A stretch of 64,000 nucleotides of DNA. Origin: Ornithodoros turicata. Taxonomy: Eukaryota > Arthropoda > Arachnida > Ixodida > Argasidae. Positions 36,234 through 48,300 of the stretch are shown here, one piece after another. Each line of letters starts with the position of its first letter. Position 1 is the stretch's first letter. Below the pieces are notes generated by a model that saw nothing but the letters and a program-made list of their open reading frames with translations, was not told the origin of the DNA and did no database searches. The translations under genes were made by a program, and so were the position numbers. Location: positions 15,835,511 to 15,899,510 of the forward strand of contig NC_088210.1 of the NCBI RefSeq assembly GCF_037126465.1, in the 5' to 3' direction.

Positions 36234-37291
36234 CTCACACAGACAAACCCATACATGTCATACACAACACACACGCTCCACCTACAATAGTAAAACAAGT
36301 AAAATAGTAGGCCCCTGGTTGGGACGTAAAAAGTAACCACCAGCACACACTACACTCTGCTGCTGCTGCTGCAACTACACCTCAAAGAACTGCTACTACA
36401 AAACAGAGAGCCATTTGGTCTTAGCATCACCCTTTTCTTCTTTTTTGCTCTCCGCAAGAAACATCCGCTGTACATGATGGATCATGCATTCTCATGTTGT
36501 GCCACTCAGTCTCATGTGTACTTCACCGTGTCTCAGCTACTCCGGTGGTGATGATGTCGCACTTACTGTGTATACGTATTTACAGATACAAGCCTATGTA
36601 TGAAGGGAGGACGACGCTTTTGAGACTAACACCCGAGGCCCGTCTTTGCAAATGTACACACTTCTTTCCCTCAGAATGGAAAATTGCACAAAACTTTCAC
36701 TGCCGCTCGTGACTTGAGATACAAACAGCCGGGACTCACAGCAGGTTTTGTACAGTGCCACGAGTTTGTTGGCCCGCTAAAAAAGGTGCGCGGGTTCAGT
36801 GACAGAACGTGCTCTCGTAATGTTATTATGCTAGTGGCAATTTAGGCTGCAGATTTTCTTTTATGTGAAGAGAGCAACACCAATGTTTTTGTAGGCTCTG
36901 CTAATAATCCTCAAAGTCCATGTGTTTCATAATGCATTTTCAGAACCTGGATGCAATAACGATACATTCTTCTCAAAGCTAACTACTTTCACACAGCCTA
37001 CAAACACAGAATTTACATCCGCTGCTGTAGAAAATTTGCTCTAAGTTACAGGGACAGAAACACAACGTGCTTCTGGCAAACCACTTTACCTCGCACGCCA
37101 TTTGTTTGAATACCCTTATAATAAACGTGACATTTATGAGAATGTACCAAAACAAAAGATCTGGGCCCATCTGCACAGAAACCATGCCAGGATGCTAACA
37201 TAAGGAAAACCCGCAACGACTGCTTTCACGATACATTCCACGCAGGCTAGAAAATACTGAAGTTTAGGGCTGCAGCGCATGTTTAAACAAA

Positions 37292-37723
37292 CACTAAAGT
37301 GCAAAAATGTATCCTCGTGACATGGAAGGCAGCGTTACTTTGACACAGGCACAAAAGGAATGGGACTGCATTGTTAGAGAGTCCGTCGGGAACCCGTCGG
37401 GAACCCGTTGTATCGTTCGTGTTTCGCGTGGAAACGAAGCCGTAGTTTGCACCTTCCCTCTTCTTTTCTCCTCAAGAAGCGCAAACATGCAGAGCTTCCT
37501 CCCATTGGTTTCTTCAAACGGTCTACGCCGATGATTGGGCAAATCGTTTGAGGCGGCCAATGGGAGGCCGCTCCACACTTCTACAGAAGAGGGAAAGTAC
37601 AAATTGCAGTTTCATTTGCGCGTAGATCACGAAGGACACAACGGATGAATCTCGTTCCTTTTATGACGGTGTCAATGTGACAACTTCTGTACTTCTGCAA
37701 GGAGAAATTTTTGTGCTTTAGTG
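37292..37723. mobile_element. Foldback element family A, full copy (432 bp)
   Basis: Terminal CACTAAAGTGCAAAAATG and AATTTTTGTGCTTTAGTG are inverted repeats. Inside, CTTCTTTTCTCCTCAAGAAG and a GAAGAGGGAAAG block, and CAAACGGTC and CGTTTGAGG, continue the pairing almost to the centre. If TARDBP uses the distal signal, this element lies in its 3' UTR and would form a long RNA hairpin. Confidence 0.85.
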
Positions 37724-38934
37724 GTCCGTTTAAACCGCAGGTAAAATTGTGCTGCATGAAGCACACCTTAGGACTAGGATCCTAGCACGATTTTCATGCA
37801 CGCGGGCCCTGTCTTCCTCTTTCGTGCATGTATATATAGATTTTTCTTTTTTTACATCTCAAAACAGCACACATCCTGCGGCGTCAAGACAGTAAGGACG
37901 GGCTCGACATTTTTTCCGGGTACCTTCTACATCGCACTCAAGAATGGAAGAACACTACCACGACGAAAGCAAGAAAAAAAAAAAAAAATGAAGTGCCAAA
38001 AATGTACACATGCTTTGACGCATAGTCGCAAAAGGTGCTAAAAATAATCTTCCCTGAAACAGAACCACACACTTCACACAGTCATACATTCTCTCTTTAA
38101 AGCTGAACACAAAGACAAGCAGTTGGTCAAAAACTCGCACGAACTGCTCTGAACACACACTCGAAGCGAGGTGCTTCCTCCTGCCAGCATGTATAACGTA
38201 TCTACCTTATTCTCGTCAACCCAGGTACACATTCAACGCACTGTTTGGTTCAATGTCGGAGCAACGGAAATTCGTGCAAGAATGCTTCTCTCCTTCTTTT
38301 GAGCAAATGTGATTTTCTTTTTGCTTCTGTAACAAGCTGGCTCAAGGGGCCACTTTCCGTTCAACAAACGAAAACCCTTTTTTTTCTTCTCTTTTCCATT
38401 AGAGTGCTTCTTAGAAACACAGCTACAATACTTACGCGGCGCCCCTACTACACGTTAGCGTGCTGGTACCTTTCTTAAGGCAAGAGACTTATCTGATAAC
38501 AGACTACAGATACGGCATCTAGTGGGAGAAGCAGCTTGTGACAAATATTTCTGCGCTAGTTTACAGAGAGAAAGCAAACAGCTACAACACAAGTTCAGAT
38601 AGGCATCTACGTGCCGTGCTTATCCTTGCTGCCACTCTTCATTCATACCAACACAAGGGAACCGCTGCTCCTGGCCCGGAGAAAGCAATCCCAAATCTCC
38701 AGCCAGAAAGGTGCAAGATGAAGTGTGGAGATTTTCCCAATCACCAATGCATGAACGTTATTTGTACATCGGAAGTATTCTTTTTTTTTTTTTTCAGACA
38801 CCACACCGCATGGTGTCACGCTCCACGTTTTCGGTGAGCCTCTTGTCCTACATTTTAAAGTCACCCGCAGCATGACACGCACATAATTTACACATGGCAG
38901 ATGCCTCTCCTTCCCTGCCTCTCTTATTTTTTCT

Positions 38935-39120
38935 TTTTCACTTTGCATGCACACACACCATAAATACATGTCACAGTTAACCACACACAGCATTTAAAAC
39001 ACCTGCGCGGGTGGAGAGCAACACTCATTTTGTGTACAAAATAGGGAGATCCTGATACGCACAAAAACGAACACACTCGGGCGGGGGGGACACACAATGA
39101 AAACTTGCACACCGACATGG
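38935..39120 (-). promoter_or_regulatory. GU-rich segment in the TARDBP 3' UTR
   Basis: On the minus strand this stretch, 190-375 bases past the stop, carries repeated UGUGUG runs (for example GTGTGTGGTTAACTGTG and GGTGTGTGTGCATGC). TDP-43 prefers UG repeats and, in vertebrates and flies, limits its own mRNA through such 3' sites. Presence of the sites is seen; their use is inferred. Confidence 0.5.
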
Positions 39121-39309
39121 AATAACTGCCTCGTCAAAAAACAGTAGCAAACGAACATAAAGGACAGCACCCCCCCAAAACTTCCACTCGGTCATCATGC
39201 TACCAAAGACACGCGCGTCAACCCCGGGCTGTCAAATGTGTACCTGTCATAGAGCCCATGCTTCACCCCTCAAGCACCCTTTCTCCAAACGCCTAGTCTT
39301 ATGTGGACC

Positions 39310-42300
39310 TCAAGGTGACACAGACATCCCAAAGCCTTGCTTCCCGTCCCTCTGCGGCCAGGGCCCCCCACTGTCCCCTTGGCCGCCCCCCTGGCCTCCT
39401 CCGCCGCCCTGCCCCATCCATCCCAGAAAGCCCCCAGACTGACCCACGGGTCCTCCGCCGGAGTTGGGCGGATGCCCTCCCCCGGGCTCCCCGCCCCCGC
39501 CCTGGAAGCTCCCTCCACCGAACAGGCCAAAGCCCGCCGCCTGTCCCAGCGCAGCAACGACGGCGGAACTCAACGGCAACGTCGCGGCCCCCAAGTTTAA
39601 CGCACCCATCCCCAGGGTGGGCGGAGTCGTGTTCACTCCCTGGGGTGGACCCCCACTCTGCGGTCCCATTCCCAAACTGCTTCCCAGTGCTGCCAGGTTG
39701 GGCATGTCGCCTGCACGATGCGGGGGCGGCGGGGCGCCGCCGCCCTGCCCCCAGCCTCCGTGGGGCGTGAGGTGGGCGCCGGCAAAGGGGCTCGTCGCGT
39801 AGCCACCCCCGCCTCCCTGCGGCGGGCGTGAGGTATCCAGGGGGCTCCGCTGGTTGGGGCCGCCTCCTCGCCCCACCACCCCACCGTGGGCGTGGTGGTG
39901 GGCGCTGCCCCCCGCCCCACCCCCTTCGTTCTTGGGCACGGCATTGCTGACGTGGATGCTGGTGCCCTTGATGATGTGGTCCTCTCCGCAGAGAGACTGG
40001 GCAACATCGGGGTCAACAAACGTGACAAATGCAAACGCCCGGAAGGGCTTGGGGATGAAGACGTCCGTCACCTCGCCAAACTTGGAGAAATATTCGCGCA
40101 GGTCGTCCGAAGTTAGGTCTTCTGTGCAGCGGCCCACAAACACCTTGCGGCTCAGCTCGGACGCCTGCCCATCCTGAGAGGGGGAGGGAGGGGCCACACA
40201 AGAATAAACGCTTTCACTCCCTTTCTTGCCCAACACAATCAAGCACAGCTCTTTCAAAACATCTCGCTCATCAGCTCATCAATACATGCACACAAGTTGG
40301 CAGACGACACGCTTCGTACGCCGTATTTATCTACTGTCTCTCTATCTAAAAAGCTATTTTGTGGCACTCGGCTCTACACGTTTTCCCGGTGATTTTAATC
40401 CAAGTGCCAGCTAAATTGATCCGTGCCCCATAAAGTTTGCATGGCACGTGGATTAATTTAGCTGGCACTTGGATTAAAATCGCCGGGAAAACCTGTAGTT
40501 GTGTGTTCCCATACAACACGCTTTGCTGGTAACATTTATGCCCTTATTCGTTTAGTTCCAGTGCGATCCACAATACTTTAATATCGCGGGTGTGCCACTC
40601 AAACCCGTGGTGTTAGGTGGCGCGCGAGACGAAAGTGTGTTGGATTCATGCAGAAATAACTGCCATTACAAACGTTTCATTTGTGCGATGTACAATAGGA
40701 GCTGCTGCAATTGACAGAAAAGAAGACGAATCAAAACAAGGCTCTGCCAGTTGATCACCATTGCAGTTTGCAAACTGTACCGACAGCGACGGCTACTACA
40801 GACGGATTTTTGCCACAAATTTTGGTGTCAGACACGTTCGAGGTATCTCTGTCACTTTCATTTTAAATGCGTTTGATTTAGCAAAATGGTGTATTATGTG
40901 CGTATGACATTTAGTTAAAGCCCCGTGTTTTATAGTTAAACCTGTTAGAACCAAAACCCACGTAGAATCAAACCTTTCCGCGGTACTGCTCCATCAAGCA
41001 TACATTGTCGGGTGTTACTTTTAGTTCGTGTCATTATCCTTTTTGCTTTACATTTTGCTGAATGTCTCGCTTTGACGATTATCAATGTTAGTGTCCCGTA
41101 CCGTGCTATTTTTAGTTGGCGTTACAGTCTCTCTTGCATTATATTCTGCCAAATGACTCGCTTCACGTTCCAATTCCCTCCTTATGCGATACGGTTTGGC
41201 CTTTAAAGGGACGGTCGCATCTGCTCAGGTCGGCTTACTATACGACTCCAGTCGGCTACTTGGCTTACTAAAACTATAGTGTTGTCGTGTTCCTCGTGAA
41301 CCGCTGACCACGGCATCAGAAATCCTGACGATATCGATTATTCGATGGAATAAATCATAAAAGCAGATAACGATTACTGAGGGTATACCAGAATTCACTT
41401 TCTGGAAAAATGAGGAAACATAACTCCCCAATGAAACCAATGAGGGTGCTACTTTGAGAAGAGGAACGCTGCGGCCAAACGGGCATCTGGACAGCGCCAT
41501 TCCTCCTGTCAAAGCAGCGCTCTCTCCGCTTTGGGAGCGACGTCACGCCGCCGGAGCTTCCGCGGACTGATCTTTAAAAGCTGTTCCTTTAATATCTCGG
41601 AACATCCCAGAGGACAAAATCTGTCGGGTATGTCGTCGGCCGACGCCGAACGTAAGCCAGCTACGTGCCGTACATGAGCAACGTGCAGATGTGGACAGAT
41701 GGAGAAAGGACAGTAGGAAGGAGTGGGGGGGACATGACGGGGGGTCCGGATGCGACCGTCCCGTTAGGGGGCAAACTAGAGTCACTGAATAGCTTCGGGG
41801 TACCGCAACTGATGTACAACGGCAAGATCTACGCCAGGGGGCGCCACGTGTGGACGCCATATTGGTTCCGTTAAGTTCATCTGCTACGTTAATGACGGAT
41901 CCCGTGTCTGTAGACGTTCGTTCTCTCTTCTCTATACGACCACGCTTTTGCGTCTCCCTTGACAACAATGGATCAAGGCCCTCTAAACGAAATTGCACGT
42001 GCTGTTACGGTCAACGCGCTGCAATTCGCAATGTGAAATAAGTTTGCGGCAGCATACGGTCGTTTTGCCCCGTCGGAAAGGAACTGCACTCTTAGAAATG
42101 AACTTCACCGCATAGCCCGCTCCTAGCAAACCATCGTCCCGAATGACAAGGGTCTCTCCCCTGATTCGTTGAAAGCGGGAGGCGTACGCCTTTTTTGCAC
42201 GCTTATACGGTACATAATTGGCACAAAAAAGGCGTACGCCTCCCGTTTTCAACAAATCAGGGGCGAGAACAATGTCACTAGGGACGAGAGTTGACTAGGA

Positions 42301-45300
42301 GCCCGCTATGCAGTGAAGTTCATTTTTAAGAGTGCGCGGTTCCACTGGCGTGTCAACAAAACGCTGCCGAGTTTGCAGATTTTATCCAATCGGAGAGCGG
42401 CGCTCTCAATGTTGCCGGACGGTTGCCGGCATAGTGCGGGGGAAAGGGAATGCAATACTCTGAGCGAAGCTATTCAGTGACGGTCGGGCAAACAAATGAG
42501 AAATGAAACGGACAGGACTTTTTGTGGTAATTTTACCAAATGCTGTACACAGTGTTTGCGCTGGACAGACAGATGAGAGAAGAGCAAGCCAAGAGAGAGA
42601 GAGAGAGGCAGAAAGAAAGGTCTGCTTACTTGCGCACTCACTTTGGAGTTGGGAATTTTGACGTCACACCAGCGGCCGTCAATGAGATGCCGCTTGGAGA
42701 GGGCCCGCAACTGAGACTCGTAGTTTGAGAAACGGATGAAGCCAAACCCCTTCGACTGCCCCGTCTTCGGGTCCTTCTTCACCTGAACAGTGTCACAGGT
42801 TATCGCAACACATGCATAGACTGCTGCACAATGGTACAATTGTGTCAAAATGGGGCAGTTGGCATCACGTGGTCATAATGATGTTCAAGCAGCAAAAGGA
42901 CCTGGTAAAACGCCCTTATCTAAAATGCGAGAGATTTTTTAAAAGTATATTCATATTCCACCCGAAAATCTATTTTTCCACTCAATATCGCCCAAATTTA
43001 CCCTGTTTTTAACGGCTCCTGAAATAAAATCGGGTTTTCACCCCCAAGATTTTCAAAAAAACATAAGACCCAAAAACACAAGGCCCTAATCATGTCCCGC
43101 CATTGTGCAGCAGCCATAATGATGTTCAAGCAGCCAAAGGCAGGACGACAGACAGCACAACGCATTTGCTTACTCTCAACTAGCAGATTTATTTACACAC
43201 TCAAACACTTACACCCACACCTTGTCAAACAAAACGAACATTGGCCAATAGGACCACAGGAGAAACAGGCAGTTTACCCCCCACACCCTTTACATCCTAA
43301 AAATCAACAAACTGAAGTACCATTCTGTGTACACATGTCCCCTTTAAGATATGAACATGCTCTTGCTGTTAAGAATAAGACGCCTCACAACCTGGAACAC
43401 CGGAAAAACGTGGCAGTACATTGTAAGCAATGTGGTTGCTCCCCAAATTTCTCCAATACGGAGGTCAAAGCCTCGTATCAACAACGAGTCGTTGGGGAAA
43501 TTCAGGAGGCTTACCTAATGAAAGAACTCGGTATGGATGACTGTGTAAGCAGTCCTTCGGTGGATCACGTGCACACGGAATGATACTTCAGTTTGTTGAT
43601 TTGTAGAATGTAAAGAGTGAGTGGGTAAACTGCCTGTTTCTCCTGTGTTTCTATTGGCCAAAGTTCGCTTTGTGTGACAAGGTGTGTGTGTGTAAGTGTT
43701 TGAGTGTGTATATAAACCTGCTAGTTTGAGAGTAAGCAGATGTTTTGTGCTGTCTTGTCGTCCTCTCTTTGGCTGCTTGAACGTCATTATGATTGCTGCA
43801 CAATAGGTACATCTGTCTCCGTGTGGGACATGATTATGGCCTTGTGCTTTCGATTCTTACGTTTTTTTTTTTTTCTTTTTCGAAAATCTAGGGTTTTATT
43901 TCGAGAGCCGTAAAACGGTGTAAATTCGGGTGGTATCGAGTGTAAAAGTAGATTTTGGGGTGAATATAAATATATATTTTTTTAAATCTCTCGCATTTTA
44001 GATTAACGCAAGATGTGGAAAAGCCGTGCTCTAGTGCAAAATTGGCACATTGCCAAGTTTGCTTTCGGTGTCAGGTATTTTCCTGGTTTTACCAGGTTTT
44101 GCTCTAAAACACAAGGCCCTAGACATGATCAAACAGGAGGAAGTGATTGAACAATGTTGTCCAAAATGAATGGCTCTCGAGTGTGCTTCTAAAAGCTGCG
44201 TTCACGTTAAGACCACATCTGACAAAAAATTCATTGTTCTAATTGTTCTTCTTAATAGTGTTGACGTATCACATGTTGTGCACACATTGCTTTCCACATT
44301 GATTATTCTGTTTTCTTTTAGTCTGTTCGTTTCAAAGCGATAGCTTCGTGGAGTCCCCAAGTGTTGACTGTTGTGCAGGTCTGTCTGCGATGGTTGTGGA
44401 AGAGAGAGGAAGGAAGGGAGAACTTAACATATAGAGCTTTGCTACATAGCGCTAGAAAACTGCGCTATATTTTCCTTCTTGCATTGCTGGGAACCGCTAT
44501 AAAACCGCTCTCATCGAAGTAGAGCCCCGTTCCAACTTTTCTAGCGCCATACTGAGCGGTGAGTCTGCGTTAACCAATCGTGAGCTTCTTTCAGCCGTGA
44601 CGTCGTGGATGCTGGTGTTTGTTTTGCTTCCTGTCACTCAAAGCAGCCAGAATGGAAGGCAACGACGACATGCAAATGGCCACGAGTTTCATCTGCCAAT
44701 GCATGGGTGTCTGGTTACTATAGTTTGGTATCGCGATCACAGCATCGAAAGTGTCATCCCCCTTCATGCTGCGGATACCTGGCGCGGACAGTAAGCATCA
44801 CGTCGCAACGAGATATCCCGTGACCCCAGCAGGATAGCGCTATGTGCTCGGTTGTATGTGAGAACGGCAAGCCAAAAAACAGCGCCACATTTTGATAGCT
44901 ATTTTCTAGCTCTGTATGTGGGAACTGGCCTTTACAGCTGCAGGAAAGATCGGGATCGGGATCAGAATACGGTCCTGCAAAAGCTCACCTCACCTAAATG
45001 TGTTTGGTAGAACCATAATGTTTTTCGTCGATTATTCGTTGTGACCACTCTTTTGGGTTTCATTTTGTACTAACGTAAACTAAAACAAGAAAAGAAAAGA
45101 AAAAAAAAAAGACTGAAAACAAACAGGTAACGAAAAATGTGAGGAATGTGGGATCAAACATGAAACGAAATTGTAAGGTTGGAGTGGTATACTGTATATG
45201 TTTACAGTGCAGGGAAAAGGTACATAAGACAGACCTCAAGATCTTTGAACAATAGACTTAAGGAACATAATGCAAAAAAAAAAAAAAAAACAGAAAGAAA

Positions 45301-48300
45301 CCAGGTTATAGTAGGTTAGCAGAACATCTCAGACAATGCAGAGATTGTGGACCAATTTTCGAAGAGAGAACAATTCTGTACAAACGTAGGAAGACTGAAG
45401 TGTTATTCCACCAGGAAGGCTTACAGATTAGAAAGGCAGGTAGCGGTTGCATCAGCAATCCTTCAGAGTTTATCTAATCTGGTAATGTAGAACAGTTTAC
45501 CGCCAAAAGATTGCCTTCAGGGGGGGAGGCAGAGATCTTGTGAACAGGGAAGAAAACGACCAATCAAAAAGGTGGAGAGGGTGAAAGGCGGAGCATGGAA
45601 CATGCTGAGCATACATGGTACAGGTAATATACACAGCTCACAAATAGCACCGCAGCGATGATGTTTGGAAAATGAATTCTTCCATAACAAATATAAATAA
45701 TCTGCACTCTGCTACTGTTCTGCTGGAAGTAGTTGTAATTACTCGAACGATGTCAATATACAGGGTGATCTTTTCTTTAAATGAAACAGAATTTTATAGT
45801 ATTTTCCTTTTACAGTATAAGGTTTATAGTATTTTCCTGCGTTCCTGATATTTGTGGCTTCTGCTCATTTGCATAGCCAAATTTGGTGGGGGACATATCA
45901 GAGTATGCACCCATTTAGGGATTTTAAAAACGATACGGCGACTTTGAATAGTGACCGGCTTCAATTTTCTGATCTCACGTTACTCTTAAAATCCCAAAAA
46001 TCTCAATCTTGAAATCTCAAAACTAAGAAGTTAATTAACAAATTTAGTTAATGATTACCCTTAGTGATTAGCCCGCATTTGTTTGCAAACTATATGGACA
46101 TTTGGTCAGGTCATATTACCCTTATACTGTCGTTCATTTGCGGTTATGCTCGGTTTCCATTCTTTGTTTAAACTCGTGAATTTGCATTTATGTAGTATTT
46201 TGTCCTCTATCCTCTGCATACCCATACTACTAATAGTACAAGTATTTTAATTTTATTGCATTTAACTACTGCACTATCTGCTGCATGGGGGCCAGACCTT
46301 TGTCACGCAGTCTCTCTACTGCTTTTTGTCCTTGCCCCCATACCTGATTGGTGAAAATAAAACGAAAAGAAAGGAAATTTTAATTACACTACAGACCTCG
46401 ACAGACAACTGCCACTGTAACGTCCACCGAGATGAAGGAACGTACAGTGAGGAAGGCGTCCGCATAGCAGTGAATCCCCCCCCCCCCTCTTTTTAATAAA
46501 ATTACGTTTCAGTTAAAAAAAAGATCACCTCGTATACAAGACAGACGCGTGCTACAAGGACAGGATATTACATATAGCCACAGGAAGTGTCACCGTACCT
46601 GAGCCATGAGCACTTCCCCAAAGGACTCAAAATACTGTCGCAAGTCCTGCTCGGAGGTCTTCCAGGGCAGTCCCAGCACTATGAGGTCGGAGCATTTCTG
46701 CCGCTGTTCCATGCGCTTCGTCTTGGCCGTGCTGTTTTCCAGCTGTTCGTCCGACTTGCGCTTGTTCTCCGAGTGGAAGGACACATCCGCTGCCACACAT
46801 GCTGCACGACGAGAAACGGAAAGTAAACACAACGTCTTGGTCACTCCTCCGGTGACTAGTGGTGAAATAGACTCGTCAATCTGGTGTGGTTTCCTTTTTC
46901 TCCCATATGAGGTAGAGAAAGCGTGCTTGGCTGGTTGATCCGGATTGGATTCACGCGTTGTGCTGGTTGTTTTGAGATCGACTCACTCCACTGCGAAGCA
47001 AACCGATTGCTCCTCGTTTTGTACCATTGCCCACTTTCTAGCTCCATCGAGAAACTCCCACTGAAGCCTATGGACACGGGGCACAACACGAACTGCTTTC
47101 TTGCGTGTTTCGCTCATAGCTCGGCCTTCTTTGGTATGGAATTCATTCGTCAGTTCACCTGCATCTCTGCATTACTGTCTGCTGAAAAAGCTCGAATTCA
47201 GACGGAACACAAGCGGATAACTTTTGTCGCTCCGAGGTCGAGCAACAGCAAGCGCCGGGCTGACTCTCCGAGTTTGCCAGATGTGGGCAACAGCTTCCAT
47301 CAGGCTCTTGGCCAGAGAACGACAAACACCCGTTCGTTTACTTGACGTCTAACCTCAGCTTTACATGAAGGGAAAAGTCTGCATGTGCTCAATTTGCATT
47401 TTTGTGTCACCTGATTTTGACAGTTTAGTGCACACAGACACACACACAGTCTGTGATAACAGATATCGTCCTTCATGCTCTTTTAAAGGCTGCAGAACTA
47501 AAACGCATCACGTTTTGGATAGCAGAAACCCCCCTCCAGTCTGTGCACCCTACCAGTATGCTGCTGTCAAAAATGCATGCGACATGTATATAGTGAAAGG
47601 GGGACACAAAATAATCTGCCAGCGCACGAATGCTTTTTTTTGTGCATTTTTTTTAATTGGAGGGGGGGGGCTCAATATTCCCGGTTGCGAAATCCCCGAT
47701 CTCAAAGCAAGAAAAATCAAGGGGAATGCTCGACTGCCATTATTGCCATCTAACCACTCAAACTTACAGGTTTTCGATGTCTGTCCAAGTCGTTTTAGTA
47801 AACGAAAGCCACGTTTTAGCAGTCGTTAAACTTAGCAAGGCGGAAACGACGGAACGGCCTGTTGGTTATTTTCTTATTAGGTTAGTTGAAGTTTGGTGTC
47901 TGCATTTTTATGTCCAGGTTAGTTCAAGTTCGCCGTTGGCAGTTTCGCGCGCGACTGTGCATTTTATAGTCGGATAACATCTATTTACAGCTGTTTATTT
48001 TGCAACGGAGATTTCGAGCACTTTATTTTGAGGTACACCCGGGAAGGAAGTGGTGCAGGCATCAGACTGTGAAGCAGTAAAGCTATGTCTTTAGTAGACA
48101 ATAGCTTGCAGAATAGGTTGTTTCCGTATTTAACCAAAAATAATTGTCGTAAATATTGCTTATTTCTGTCTGTTCGCCACAAATATATCAAAGGGAATTC
48201 GTGCAAGTGCCATTTCCAAACTTTGAGAATTTCCAGACTGAGAATTTGTCGTTCGTCCTTCTTGTTCTGTGTCTCTCACGATTCCAGACGACCGACCCCT

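Noticed and set aside
39303..40177. Long plus-strand open frames, Pro- and Arg-rich
   Set aside because: Antisense to the GC-rich TARDBP last exon; lack of stops follows from high GC content.
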